From positions 1,364,001 to 1,428,000 of the forward strand of contig NZ_CP018725.1 in assembly GCF_001908725.1 (NCBI RefSeq): a stretch of DNA of 64,000 bases, written 5' to 3'. Position 1 is the first letter of the stretch; every line of letters starts with the position of its first letter. The translations under genes and the position numbers were made by a program. Shown in pieces: positions 11,113 through 19,695 of this stretch. The DNA comes from Xanthomonas vesicatoria ATCC 35937. GTDB taxonomy: Bacteria > Pseudomonadota > Gammaproteobacteria > Xanthomonadales > Xanthomonadaceae. The notes under the pieces are model-generated. The model was not told the origin of the DNA. It did not search any database and saw only the letters and a program-made list of their open reading frames with translations.

Positions 11113-12118
11113 GGCCCGCTCCGCGCTTGGTCTGGTCGTCGCAGACTACTCCCACCGCGCCGCGAAGGGTATCGACCAGGTACAGCGGGCGCTGCTTGGC
11201 CTCGTCATACAAGCGGCCCAGGTACTCGCCGATCAATCCGAGTGCAATCAACTGGATGCCGCCCAGAAACAGGATCACCGACATCATGGTCGGCCAGCCA
11301 GCCACCGGATCGCCAATCAGCGCCGCCTTGACCACCACCCAGACGCCGAACACAAATGCCACCAGCGCCGTCATCAGGCCCAGGTAGGTGGCAGCGCGCA
11401 GTGGCACCGTGGAAAAGCTGGTGATGCCATCCAACGCAAAATTCCAGAGCCGCCAAACGGTGAACTTGCTATCCCCGGACAAGCGTGGCGCGCGTCGGTA
11501 CGGCACTGCCAGCTGACGAAATCCCACCCACCCGAATAGTCCCTTCATGAAACGGTGGCGTTCGCGCAGCTGCTGCAAGGCCTGCACGACGCGTGGTGAG
11601 AGCAATCGGAAATCGCCGGTATCGGCTGGAATCGGCGTGCGCGACAAACGCCGAATTACCCGATAAAACGCGTGCGCGGCGCCGCGCTTGAGCCAGCTCT
11701 CGCCCTCACGAAAGATGCGCGTCCCAAAGATATTGTCGTAGCCCGCGCGCCACAGAGCGACGAACTCGGGAATCAGTTCCGGCGGATCCTGGCCGTCAGC
11801 ATCAAGCAGCACCACCGCACCCGGCAGCACATGATCCAGACCTGCCGACACCGCTACTTCCTTGCCAAAATTGCGCGACAACCGCATCGCGCTGACCTGC
11901 GCATCGTGCTGCACCAGCGCCTGCAGAACATCCCACGTGCCGTCGGTGCTGCCGTCGTCGACGTACAACACACGCGTCTGTAACCCATGCAAGTCCGCCA
12001 GCACCGCAGACAGGCGCGGATGCAACAGCGGAATACTGGTTTCTTCGTTGAAGGCAGCAATGACCACCGTGAGGCGTTCGGTGGAGGCCGGCAACTGGGC
12101 AGTGTCGATGATGCTCAC
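11072..12118 (-). CDS. GT2 polyprenyl-phosphate glycosyltransferase (GtrB/DPM1-like)
   Basis: A 348-residue family 2 glycosyltransferase. The nucleotide-sugar site is visible as AAFNEE, VDDGSTDGT and the DxD motif LLDADGQDPPE, followed by FGTRIFREGESWLKR and the acceptor motif RRAPRLSGDSKFT. Two C-terminal membrane helices (YLGLMTALVAFVFGVWVVV and MMSVILFLGGIQLIALGLIG) end in the typical EYLGRLYDEAKQRPLYLV. It should make a polyprenyl-phosphate sugar at the inner leaflet for envelope glycosylation. The GTG start is 1 bp beyond the mtgA stop; the earlier open frame is mtgA shadow. Sugar and lipid specificity cannot be read from the sequence. Confidence 0.86.
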   Translation of the reverse strand: MSIIDTAQLPASTERLTVVIAAFNEETSIPLLHPRLSAVLADLHGLQTRVLYVDDGSTDGTWDVLQALVQHDAQVSAMRLSRNFGKEVAVSAGLDHVLPGAVVLLDADGQDPPELIPEFVALWRAGYDNIFGTRIFREGESWLKRGAAHAFYRVIRRLSRTPIPADTGDFRLLSPRVVQALQQLRERHRFMKGLFGWVGFRQLAVPYRRAPRLSGDSKFTVWRLWNFALDGITSFSTVPLRAATYLGLMTALVAFVFGVWVVVKAALIGDPVAGWPTMMSVILFLGGIQLIALGLIGEYLGRLYDEAKQRPLYLVDTLRGAVGVVCDDQTKRGAGHADRTTAVGDQTG

Positions 12119-12119
12119 C

Positions 12120-12857
12120 TCACGGTGCCTGCAGATACGCGGCACCGCCCAGCTGACGCGCCTGCCGCTGGATCCAGGCGGTGCGTCGCTGCACGTAAGC
12201 GCCCGGCCGGCGCGCATCGTAACGACGTGGGGAGGGCAGGACGGCGGCCAGACGCGCCGATTCGGCCGGCGACAGGCCCGCCGCATCCTTCCCCCAGAAC
12301 TGCCGCGCAGCCGCCTGCGCGCCGTAGACGCCGTCACCAAACTCGGCCACGTTGAGGTACATCTCCAGAATGCGCTGCTTGGGCCAGAACAGCTCGATCA
12401 ACACGGTGTACCAGGCCTCCAGGCCCTTGCGCACCCAGCTGCGGCCCTGCCACAGAAAGACGTTCTTGGCGACCTGCTGGCTGATCGTGCTGGCCCCGCG
12501 CACGCGCCCGCCGCGTGCATTGTGGTCGCGCGCTTTTTCGATGGCCTGCAGGTCAAACCCGTGGTGCATCGGAAACTGCTGATCTTCGGCAGCGACCACC
12601 GAAATCGGAAGGCTGGCGGCGATCTGATCGTAATCGCGCCACTGCTGATGCAGCGAAAAGCTCCCGTCCCCCTCGCCCCAGGCCTCCAGATAGCGCCCGA
12701 CCATCATGCTGCTGATCGGCGGATCGACCACCCGCAGCACCAGCACCTGCAGCACACTCGCTGCGGCGAACAGCAGCGGCGCTGCGAGAATCCAACGCAG
12801 CCAGTGCCTGCGCCGCGGTGACCCCACCTGCTTGCCATCCCATGCATCCGTCCCCAT
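12120..12857 (-). CDS. mtgA: Monofunctional biosynthetic peptidoglycan transglycosylase
   Basis: A 245-residue inner-membrane GT51 enzyme that polymerises lipid II glycan strands without a transpeptidase domain. After a short cytoplasmic tail there is one anchor (20-42). Motif 1, [12 protein letters not shown] (91-102, catalytic E91), is followed by [16 protein letters not shown] and [20 protein letters not shown]. The length matches E. coli MtgA (242). The ATG at 12857 gives the family-size N-terminus; the longer frame runs into the divergent hslO region. It is the first gene of mtgA-glycosyltransferase-CBS. Confidence 0.92.
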   Translation of the reverse strand: MGTDAWDGKQVGSPRRRHWLRWILAAPLLFAAASVLQVLVLRVVDPPISSMMVGRYLEAWGEGDGSFSLHQQWRDYDQIAASLPISVVAAEDQQFPMHHGFDLQAIEKARDHNARGGRVRGASTISQQVAKNVFLWQGRSWVRKGLEAWYTVLIELFWPKQRILEMYLNVAEFGDGVYGAQAAARQFWGKDAAGLSPAESARLAAVLPSPRRYDARRPGAYVQRRTAWIQRQARQLGGAAYLQAP

Positions 12858-12932
12858 TAGTTCGCTTCGCCCTTCGATCCCGATGCCTGCCGCATTATCC
12901 GGCAACCAGCGTCCCTTACGTCCGATGTCTCC

Positions 12933-13823
12933 ATGACCGATCACGATCAGCTTTCCCGTTTCCTGCTGCCTGCCGCCGGTGTCCGCGGTGTCCACGTACG
13001 TCTGACCAAGGCCTGGCACGACGTTCAGGGCGCAGCCGAATATCCGCCTGCCGCACGCCAGCTGCTGGGCGAAGCGGCCGTGGCGGCCGCGCTGTTCACC
13101 GGCCATACCAAGGTCGACGGACGTCTATCGGTGCAATTGCGCGGCAACGAGACCCTGCGCACCCTGTTTGCCGAATGCACGGCCGCGGGCACCTTGCGCG
13201 GCATCGTGCAACTGGCCGAGGGCGCCGACGCGCCCACCGACCTGCGCGAGCTCGGCGAAGCCGCGCTGCTAGCGATCACCATCGAAAACCCCGGTCTGGA
13301 CCCGCGCGAACCACAGCGCTACCAGAGCCTGGTCGGCATGCAGGCTCCGGATTTGGCCGAAGCCTTCGAAACCTATTTCCAGCAGTCCGAGCAGCTGCCG
13401 ACCCGCCTGTTGCTGGCGGCCGGCCCGGATCAGGCTGCCGGCCTGCTGCTGCAGAAACTGCCTGGCGACGAAGGCGACAACGACGGCTGGACCCGCATCG
13501 GCGCCCTGTTCGACACCCTCGGCGCGCCCGAGCTGTTGTCGGTGGCCGGCGAAGACCTGCTGCACCGCCTGTTCCACGAAGAAGACCCGCAGCTGCTGGG
13601 CGGCAAACCGTTGAGCTTCGGGTGCTCTTGCTCACGCGAGCGGGTTGCCTCGATGCTGCAATCGCTGGGCGAAGAAGAGGCCCGCGCAGCCGCCGAAGAG
13701 ACCGGCGAGGTGGAGGTGCGGTGCGAGTTCTGCGGCCGCGAGTATCACTTTCCGTTGACTGAGTTGACCGTACTTTTCAGCACGGCGCAGCCGTCTCAGC
13801 AAGCGCCGGAACGGTTGCAATAG
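12933..13823 (+). CDS. hslO: Redox-activated chaperone Hsp33
   Basis: A 296-residue cytoplasmic holdase switched on by oxidation. The C-terminal zinc switch has four cysteines in the family pattern: C231 and C233 (GCSCSRERV), then C264 and C267 (RCEFCGREY). Upstream is the usual N-terminal chaperone domain and a linker. All switch cysteines are intact, so it should respond to peroxide or bleach stress. It is divergent from mtgA with 75 bp between the starts. No partner gene sits beside it. Confidence 0.95.
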   Translation: MTDHDQLSRFLLPAAGVRGVHVRLTKAWHDVQGAAEYPPAARQLLGEAAVAAALFTGHTKVDGRLSVQLRGNETLRTLFAECTAAGTLRGIVQLAEGADAPTDLRELGEAALLAITIENPGLDPREPQRYQSLVGMQAPDLAEAFETYFQQSEQLPTRLLLAAGPDQAAGLLLQKLPGDEGDNDGWTRIGALFDTLGAPELLSVAGEDLLHRLFHEEDPQLLGGKPLSFGCSCSRERVASMLQSLGEEEARAAAEETGEVEVRCEFCGREYHFPLTELTVLFSTAQPSQQAPERLQ

Positions 13824-13941
13824 ATAGCATCAGGGTGCGTTCCGGGGAGCGTGACTACTTGTTAAATAATCATAAACACCCTAGCATTCTCATCGCCCGC
13901 TCTCGGGAACTTAACAACTGCCCCTGGGTCTGAACTCTGGT

Positions 13942-14811
13942 ATGCGACATCTTTTGCGCCTTCCGCTCGCTTTGCTGGTTGCCCTTGCGGCGACTGCGGG
14001 CGTGCATGCGCAATCGGCATCACAGCAGCTGCGCGAGAGCACCATCCTGCCGGTGTGGAACAAGGGCAGCGGCAAGGTGGAGGCCTTTCTGTACCTGGAG
14101 CCCACCGGTGAGCAGAAGGCTGGCGCACGCTGGCATTTCGGCCGCAATTCGCTGGATGCCGCGTTCGGCCTGACGTCGGGTGATTCGCTGGGCCTGCTCT
14201 GCAACAGCAGCCGCGGCACCAACATCAGCGGCCTCGCCAGTCACTGCCTGCTGGCCGGCATCGGCGACGACGAAGAGGACAGCGCCGCCGCATCCCGTCG
14301 CGTCTCCGGCACGTTGGGCTTCAATCGTGGCAATGCCCGCGTCGGCGTCACCGCTGGTGCCGGTCGCGATACCCTGCCAGCCTGGCTGATCGGTGCCGGC
14401 AAGGCACCGCTGACCCGCGTCGAGCAAAACGATCTGACTGTCTTCGGTCAGAAAAACATCGGCCGCGAAGGCTTTGTGTCAATTGGCGGAACCTATGCGC
14501 GCGCGCGCCTAGTCCCGCTCGCAGATGTCTCTCCGGCAATCGCCGACCAGTGGGACAGCAAAACCCTTAGTGTCGGCGGCGGCTACGGTGCCTTCAGCGC
14601 CAATGTCATCGGCCGCGTTGTCGATGTCCCCGGCCAGCCGGAAAAATGGGAAGGCCTGGGCCTCGGCCTGACTTGGCGCACTCCCTGGAGCGGCCAGTTG
14701 ACAGTCGGCGCGGAGAACGTCATCTCCCGCGGCAAGAACCCGTTTGCTCCAAACAACGAGAGCAACAGTGACGGCACAATCCCTTATGTCAGGTATGAGC
14801 AAGACCTGTAA
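13942..14811 (+). CDS. Putative exported outer-membrane beta-barrel protein
   Basis: A 289-residue protein I cannot name. Residues 1-23 (MRHLLRLPLALLVALAATAGVHA) are a clear Sec signal peptide. The mature part is rich in Gly and alternating hydrophobic strands (GTLGFNRGNARVGVTAGAG, FVSIGGTYARARLV, LSVGGGYGAFSANVIGRV, LGLGLTWRTPWSGQLTVGAENV) and ends in YEQDL. That pattern suggests a small barrel or surface-exposed beta protein. Two cysteines (SLGLLCNSS and SHCLLAG) could form a disulfide. It is monocistronic, ending at a strong terminator, and lies just before a TonB-dependent receptor gene; a functional link is possible but unproven. Confidence 0.65.
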   Translation: MRHLLRLPLALLVALAATAGVHAQSASQQLRESTILPVWNKGSGKVEAFLYLEPTGEQKAGARWHFGRNSLDAAFGLTSGDSLGLLCNSSRGTNISGLASHCLLAGIGDDEEDSAAASRRVSGTLGFNRGNARVGVTAGAGRDTLPAWLIGAGKAPLTRVEQNDLTVFGQKNIGREGFVSIGGTYARARLVPLADVSPAIADQWDSKTLSVGGGYGAFSANVIGRVVDVPGQPEKWEGLGLGLTWRTPWSGQLTVGAENVISRGKNPFAPNNESNSDGTIPYVRYEQDL

Positions 14812-14840
14812 GCACCTGACCTGAAACGAAATTCCAAGAA

Positions 14841-14872
14841 CGCCACCGATCACATAATCGGTGGCGTTTTTC
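14841..14872 (+). terminator. Rho-independent terminator
   Basis: CGCCACCGAT and ATCGGTGGCG form a 10-bp perfect stem with a short loop, followed by TTTTTC. It ends the putative barrel-protein transcript. Confidence 0.85.
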
Positions 14873-15053
14873 GTTCAGGAACGCCTGAAACGGCACTTTT
14901 TCACGACTTCCTTCTTTTTCGTTAACGGGACTTTAATTCCTGGCGCAACGCATATACCATCGGTTCACCCTGACGTTTTGGATCCGCTTCTTCGGAACCC
15001 CCGACAGGCAAACAACCCTTGGCAGTACCCAAGATCACTTGGAGAGAGAGCTA

Positions 15054-17906
15054 ATGAATTGCAAGTCCAACAAGCTGCGCGATGCAGTTGTCCTCGCGCT
15101 TGTCGTGGGTGTGGGCGGTACCGGTACCGCCATCGCTCAGGAAGCCGGCACCACTAACCTTGACAAGATCGAAGTGACCGGCTCACGCATCAAGCGCGCC
15201 GACGTCGAAACATCGCAGCCGGTCTTCAGCATGAGCCGTCAGCAGATCGAATCGCAGGGTCTGACCTCGATTGGCGACGTGATCCAGAACATCAGCTCGG
15301 GTGGTTCGGCGCTCAACAGCAACGTCAACAATGGCGGCAACGGCGAAACACGCGTCAACCTGCGTAACCTCGGTTCCAACCGCACCCTGGTGCTGGTTAA
15401 TGGTCGTCGTTGGGTCGGCGGTACGGGCCTGGGCGGCGCAGTCGACCTCAACACGATTCCGACTGCAGCCGTCGAGCGCATCGAAGTCCTGAAGGACGGC
15501 GCCTCCACGATCTACGGCTCCGACGCCATCTCCGGCGTGGTCAACATCATTCTGCGCCAGAACTTCGATGGCGCCGAAGCGAATGCTTATTTCGGCCAGT
15601 ACGACAAGGGTGATGGCAGCCGCGAGTCCTACGACTTCACCATCGGCTCGACCGGCGATCGTTGGCACGCCACGTTGGGTGTTGGCTATGTCAAGGAAGA
15701 GCCGGTGTGGTCGGGCGATCGCGAGATTTCCGCAGTGCCGGTCTTCGGCGCCGTTGCCGGCACCGGCAACAGCACCACGATTCCGGGCGGGCGTTTCGGC
15801 ATCTTTGGACCGACTGGCACCGATCCCACCACCGGCGCTCCGACATTCGGCGCAACGCGTTTCAATGGAACGCCTGGGTTCTCCATCACCAACAACGGTG
15901 GTACGACCTCGCGCAATTACACGGCTGCCGACAGCTACAACTTCGCGCCAGCCAACTATCTGGTGACCCCGCAGGAACGTAAGTCGGTGTTTGCCGACGC
16001 CGGCCTGTCGATCACCGACAACGTGCGCTTCAAGACCACGGTCACCTACAACGAGCGTGAATCGAGCCAGATCCTCGCGCCGATGCCGGTCGTGCTGGGT
16101 CGCTCCGCACCTGGCACCAATGGTGCAGACATCGTCATCTCTGCCAGCAACATCTATAACAACACTGGCCGCGATATCGACTACATCCAGTACCGTGCTG
16201 AAGAGACCGGCGGCCGCATTTTCACTCAGAACGTCAAGACGTTCGGTTTCAGCGGCGCATTCGAGGGTGACTTCGAAGTTGGCCAGCGCTTCTTCAGCTG
16301 GGAAGCCGGTATGTTCTACGGCAAGAACGACCAGACCGATCGCACCACGGGTCTGTTCAACATTTCTGCGCTACGCAATGCACTTGGCCCGTCCTTCGTT
16401 GACGCAGGCGGCGTTGCACGTTGCGGCACCGCTGCCAGCACCATCGACGGCTGCGTCCCGATGAACATGCTGAGCGGCCCGGGTTCGTTGACCCCGGAAA
16501 TGCTGAGCTACGCCGGTTTCAATGCACATGACCTGTACGGATATGAGCAGAAGACTTACTTCGGCAACATCGGCGGCGAACTGTTCGATCTGCAGGGGGG
16601 CGCGTTTGCATTCTCCTTGGGCGCTGAACACCGCGAAGAGTCGGGCTTTGACGATCCGGACGCGCTGATCAACTCTGGCGATACCACCGGAAATGCGCGT
16701 ACCGCCACCAACGGCGGCTACAAGCTGGACGAAGCTTACCTCGAACTCGCCGTGCCGCTGCTGGCTGACCTGCCGGGCGCCCAGTTGCTCGACTTCAGCC
16801 TGGCCACGCGTTATTCGGATTACAGCAACTTCGGCGACACCACCAACAGCAAGTTCGGTTTCCGCTGGAAGCCGATCACGGACCTGATGATCCGTGGTAA
16901 CTGGTCGCAGGGCTTCCGTGCCCCGTCGATCAATGAGCTGTTCCAGGGTGTGAGCGATACGTTCGAAGACGTGCGCGACCCGTGCGCAGGCTCGTTCAGC
17001 GACGGCTCCGTCAACGGCACCCGCCCGGGCTCGTGCGGCGCAGTGCCTGCCTACGCTCAGGCCAACCCGCAGGTGCGTACCGCCACCGGCGGCAACCCGA
17101 ACCTGCAGCCGGAAACCTCGACGTCCAAGACCTTGGGCTTCGTCTACAGCCCGGGTTGGGTGACTGGTCTGGATGTCTCGCTCGACTGGTGGAACATTGA
17201 GATCGAAGATGCCATCGATACGCAGACCGTGCAGGAGACCCTGGACAGCTGCTACCTGGCCGGCATCACCAACGCCTGCTCGCTGATTCAGCGCGAACCG
17301 ACTGGTGAAGTATCGAACCTGCTCGCAGTGCCCAACAACATCGCCAGGATCGAAGCCGAAGGCTACGACCTGACCGTGGGCTACCGCCTGCCGGACACCG
17401 CATGGGGCAGCTTTAGCGTGGTGTGGGATTCGACCTACATGAGCAAGTTCGTGGTCGAAAAGCCGCTGCAGGATCCGGAAACCCGTGTTGGCCTGTACCG
17501 TGGCGGCTCTGCTCGCGACAACAACTGGCGCATCCGCTCCAACCTGATGCTCAACTGGGAATTGGGCGATGTCGGCGGTTCGGCCTCGATGCGTTACTAC
17601 AGCTCGCAGGTTGAAAACTGCACCGGCGCCAACGTCGCCACCCCGGCCAACGTCGCGCTGCTGTGCTCGGATCCGAACCGTACCATCGGTGCGGTCGCCG
17701 CTCCGCGTAACCACGTGCCGAGCGTGACCTACACCGATCTGGCCGCTTACTGGAAGGCTCCGTGGAATGCTCGCGTTACCGTTGGCGTGAACAACGCTTT
17801 CGACCGCGATCCGCCGCAAGCTGCGACCGCGTTTGCCAATAGCTTCGACTCGCAGTACGAAATTCCGGGTCGTTTCTATTACATGCGCTACACCCAGAAG
17901 TTCTGA
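15054..17906 (+). CDS. TonB-dependent outer-membrane receptor
   Basis: A 950-residue receptor. The signal peptide spans about 1-27 (ending GTAIAQEA), then a TonB-box-like DKIEVTGSRI, a plug domain (GLTSIGDVIQNIS, RVNLRNLGSNRTLVLVNGRRWV, VERIEVLKDGASTIYGSDAISGVVNI) and a long barrel ending in YMRYTQKF with the terminal Phe used by the BAM machinery. The ATG at 15054 has GGAGAGAG directly upstream. The family imports scarce ligands across the outer membrane using TonB energy; in Xanthomonas many take plant oligosaccharides or peptides. Nothing nearby reveals the substrate. It is flanked by two terminators and so is probably a single-gene transcript. Confidence 0.92.
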   Translation: MNCKSNKLRDAVVLALVVGVGGTGTAIAQEAGTTNLDKIEVTGSRIKRADVETSQPVFSMSRQQIESQGLTSIGDVIQNISSGGSALNSNVNNGGNGETRVNLRNLGSNRTLVLVNGRRWVGGTGLGGAVDLNTIPTAAVERIEVLKDGASTIYGSDAISGVVNIILRQNFDGAEANAYFGQYDKGDGSRESYDFTIGSTGDRWHATLGVGYVKEEPVWSGDREISAVPVFGAVAGTGNSTTIPGGRFGIFGPTGTDPTTGAPTFGATRFNGTPGFSITNNGGTTSRNYTAADSYNFAPANYLVTPQERKSVFADAGLSITDNVRFKTTVTYNERESSQILAPMPVVLGRSAPGTNGADIVISASNIYNNTGRDIDYIQYRAEETGGRIFTQNVKTFGFSGAFEGDFEVGQRFFSWEAGMFYGKNDQTDRTTGLFNISALRNALGPSFVDAGGVARCGTAASTIDGCVPMNMLSGPGSLTPEMLSYAGFNAHDLYGYEQKTYFGNIGGELFDLQGGAFAFSLGAEHREESGFDDPDALINSGDTTGNARTATNGGYKLDEAYLELAVPLLADLPGAQLLDFSLATRYSDYSNFGDTTNSKFGFRWKPITDLMIRGNWSQGFRAPSINELFQGVSDTFEDVRDPCAGSFSDGSVNGTRPGSCGAVPAYAQANPQVRTATGGNPNLQPETSTSKTLGFVYSPGWVTGLDVSLDWWNIEIEDAIDTQTVQETLDSCYLAGITNACSLIQREPTGEVSNLLAVPNNIARIEAEGYDLTVGYRLPDTAWGSFSVVWDSTYMSKFVVEKPLQDPETRVGLYRGGSARDNNWRIRSNLMLNWELGDVGGSASMRYYSSQVENCTGANVATPANVALLCSDPNRTIGAVAAPRNHVPSVTYTDLAAYWKAPWNARVTVGVNNAFDRDPPQAATAFANSFDSQYEIPGRFYYMRYTQKF

Positions 17907-17935
17907 TAGGCAGGTTGCATACGCTGTAACGCAAA

Positions 17936-17972
17936 CAAAAAGCCGCGATTCGAAAGAATCGCGGCTTTTTTC
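17936..17972. terminator. Bidirectional terminator
   Basis: AGCCGCGATTC and GAATCGCGGCT form an 11-bp perfect stem with a GAAA loop, flanked by an A run on the left and TTTTTT on the right. It can serve both the receptor gene and the converging tetR gene. Confidence 0.88.
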
Positions 17973-18026
17973 TAGTGGTTTTATTGGCTCTCGCGTTGAT
18001 ACGTCCAACGATCGCTCTGGGTGGCA

Positions 18027-18635
18027 TTACCCAGGAATCAAGGTCTGAATCACATGTTCGACGTAGGATTCGAATTCTTCGCGGGCCTGCTTGGGTTGCT
18101 GCAGCTGCAGCGAGAGCTGCAGGAAGCCGACATAAGCCGCGTAGGCCAGACGGGCGCGGTGCTGGGCGTCGGTGCGTGACAGGCCGGCCTGGCGAAACGA
18201 GGCGATCAGGTAGTCGAGGCGACGTTGCGAGACGCGGTCGATGACCGGGCGCACGGCCGGGTGGTCGAGTGCCTTGAGCAGTTCGCTATAGATCACGTGC
18301 GGCGTGACTTCGTGTGCAACCAGTTGAAATAGCGCGCGCAGGCGGGCGCTCGGGTCGGGCACGTCTTCCAGACTGCCGAACACTTCCTTCTGTTCGAAGA
18401 TTTCCCAGCGCTCCAGGGCGGCTTGCAACAACGCGTCGCGCGAGGGGAAATGCCAGTAGAAACTTCCCTTGGTGACGCCGAGGCGGCGCGCCAGTGGCTC
18501 GACAGCGACGGCGCCTACGCCCTGTTCGGCGATCAGGTCCAGCGCGGCCTGTGCCCAATCGTCCGCACTGAGGCGGTTGCCGCGACCGGAACTGGCACGG
18601 GATGTGGTGGGGCTGGATTCAGTGGTGTCGTTCAT
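18027..18635 (-). CDS. TetR family transcriptional regulator
   Basis: A 202-residue repressor-type protein. The N-terminal helix-turn-helix is AVEPLARRLGVTKGSFYWHFPSRDALL (about 42-68); the rest is a helical ligand domain. The ATG at 18635 avoids a poorly conserved 20-residue extension. It is divergently transcribed from an alpha/beta hydrolase-fadE operon, and a 28-bp palindrome overlaps that operon's start, so it most likely controls that operon. A shared 9-bp half-site beside its own start suggests autoregulation. Given fadE, the inducer could be an acyl-CoA or fatty-acid derivative; that is inference. Confidence 0.88.
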   Translation of the reverse strand: MNDTTESSPTTSRASSGRGNRLSADDWAQAALDLIAEQGVGAVAVEPLARRLGVTKGSFYWHFPSRDALLQAALERWEIFEQKEVFGSLEDVPDPSARLRALFQLVAHEVTPHVIYSELLKALDHPAVRPVIDRVSQRRLDYLIASFRQAGLSRTDAQHRARLAYAAYVGFLQLSLQLQQPKQAREEFESYVEHVIQTLIPG

Positions 18636-18644
18636 GGCGCGATT

Positions 18645-18653
18645 TAACCATAC
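18645..18653. promoter_or_regulatory. Operator half-site beside tetR
   Basis: TAACCATAC here repeats exactly the core of the main operator's left arm at 18755-18763, 110 bp away and 10 bp from the tetR start codon. It is a candidate site for autoregulation. Confidence 0.4.
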
Positions 18654-18736
18654 GCCTGAGTCAGTTGCAGTATGCATCACAAAAATGACAGACAACTACG
18701 ATGATTCAACGGCTTAACTGTCCATACGAGGGAGTA

Positions 18737-18766
18737 TTGACAGTAGGCGGGCGGTAACCATACCAT
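18737..18766 (+). promoter_or_regulatory. Promoter of the hydrolase-fadE operon
   Basis: A perfect -35 TTGACA (18737-18742) is followed after 18 bp by TACCAT (18761-18766). Transcription would start at or within a few bases of the ATG at 18772, giving a leaderless or nearly leaderless mRNA. The -10 box lies inside the operator palindrome. Confidence 0.55.
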
Positions 18767-18780
18767 TAGGTATGGTTACC
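18753..18780. promoter_or_regulatory. TetR operator palindrome
   Basis: GGTAACCATACC and GGTATGGTTACC are perfect 12-bp inverted arms around ATTA. The site covers the -10 box, the predicted transcription start and the first codons of the hydrolase gene. A bound repressor would block RNA polymerase directly. Confidence 0.8.
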
Positions 18781-19695
18781 TCTCCCTCTACGCTTGCCCC
18801 CATTGGGACTCTGTCGCGCGTCAGCGCTGGCGACATGGAACTGGCCGTGTCGGTAAGGGGTGCGCAGCACGCACCGACGGTGGTGCTGGCGCATGGGTTT
18901 GGACAGACGCGGCATGCATGGGAAGCGACGGCAACCACGCTGGCGCAGGCCGGCTACCGCGCACTTTCGTACGATGCGCGCGGCCATGGCGATTCGAGCT
19001 TCAATGCGGTCGGTCTGCCCTATTCGCCCACGCAGTTCACCGACGACTTGATCGTGCTGGCAGGCGAGCAGCCCGAGCCGCCGGTCCTGGTTGCGGCCTC
19101 GATGGGCGGCCTGTTCGGGTTACTTGCCGAGGCACGCTGGCCGGGGTTGTTCCGTGCGATCGTGTTGGTCGACATCACGCCGCGATGGGATACCGCGGGC
19201 GTGGAACGCGTCCTGCGCTTCATGACCGCGCACCCGGATGGATTTGCCTCGCTGGATGCGGCGGCCGATGCAATCGCCGCCTATCTGCCGCATCGTCCCC
19301 GCAAGACGACGCATCAGTTACAAGCATTGCTGCGTGAGCGCGCGAATGGCCGTTGGCATTGGCACTGGGATCCGCGCCTGGTCGACGAACTGGCCGGCCA
19401 GGATGCGCAGCTGCAGCAGCACGCCTTGATGGAAGCCGCAGCACAGGTACGTTGTCCGATGCTGTTGATCAGCGGCGGGCGCAGCGATCTGGTCACGCCG
19501 GACAACATCGCCGAATTCCTGTCGATCGCCCCGCATGCGCAACACGTGCATTTGCCCGATGCCACGCACATGCTGGCTGGCGACGACAACACCACGTTTA
19601 CCGCAACCGTGTTGCATTATCTGGACGCACTGCCCCCGGTTGGCACCATCGCAGCGTCCAACATTACCGAGCATGTCACTGGAGCAAGACCATGA
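18772..19695 (+). CDS. Alpha/beta-fold hydrolase, fadE-linked
   Basis: A 307-residue cytoplasmic hydrolase without a signal peptide. It has an HGFGQTRHAW oxyanion loop (41-50), nucleophile S110 in AASMGG (the first Gly of the usual GxSxG is Ala), and a late catalytic His in PDATHMLAGDD. The start is uncertain: ATG 18772 lies inside the operator and would be leaderless; the next ATG at 18835 also lacks a good ribosome site. It overlaps fadE by 4 bp (ATGA), so the two are coupled. A thioesterase or lipase role feeding fatty acids into beta-oxidation is plausible from context only. Confidence 0.8.
   Translation: MVTSPSTLAPIGTLSRVSAGDMELAVSVRGAQHAPTVVLAHGFGQTRHAWEATATTLAQAGYRALSYDARGHGDSSFNAVGLPYSPTQFTDDLIVLAGEQPEPPVLVAASMGGLFGLLAEARWPGLFRAIVLVDITPRWDTAGVERVLRFMTAHPDGFASLDAAADAIAAYLPHRPRKTTHQLQALLRERANGRWHWHWDPRLVDELAGQDAQLQQHALMEAAAQVRCPMLLISGGRSDLVTPDNIAEFLSIAPHAQHVHLPDATHMLAGDDNTTFTATVLHYLDALPPVGTIAASNITEHVTGARP

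Noticed and set aside
16371..18008. 545-codon open frame antisense to the TonB receptor
   Set aside because: It is the mirror of a well-supported receptor gene, has Arg/His/Val-rich shadow composition and extends across a clear bidirectional terminator.
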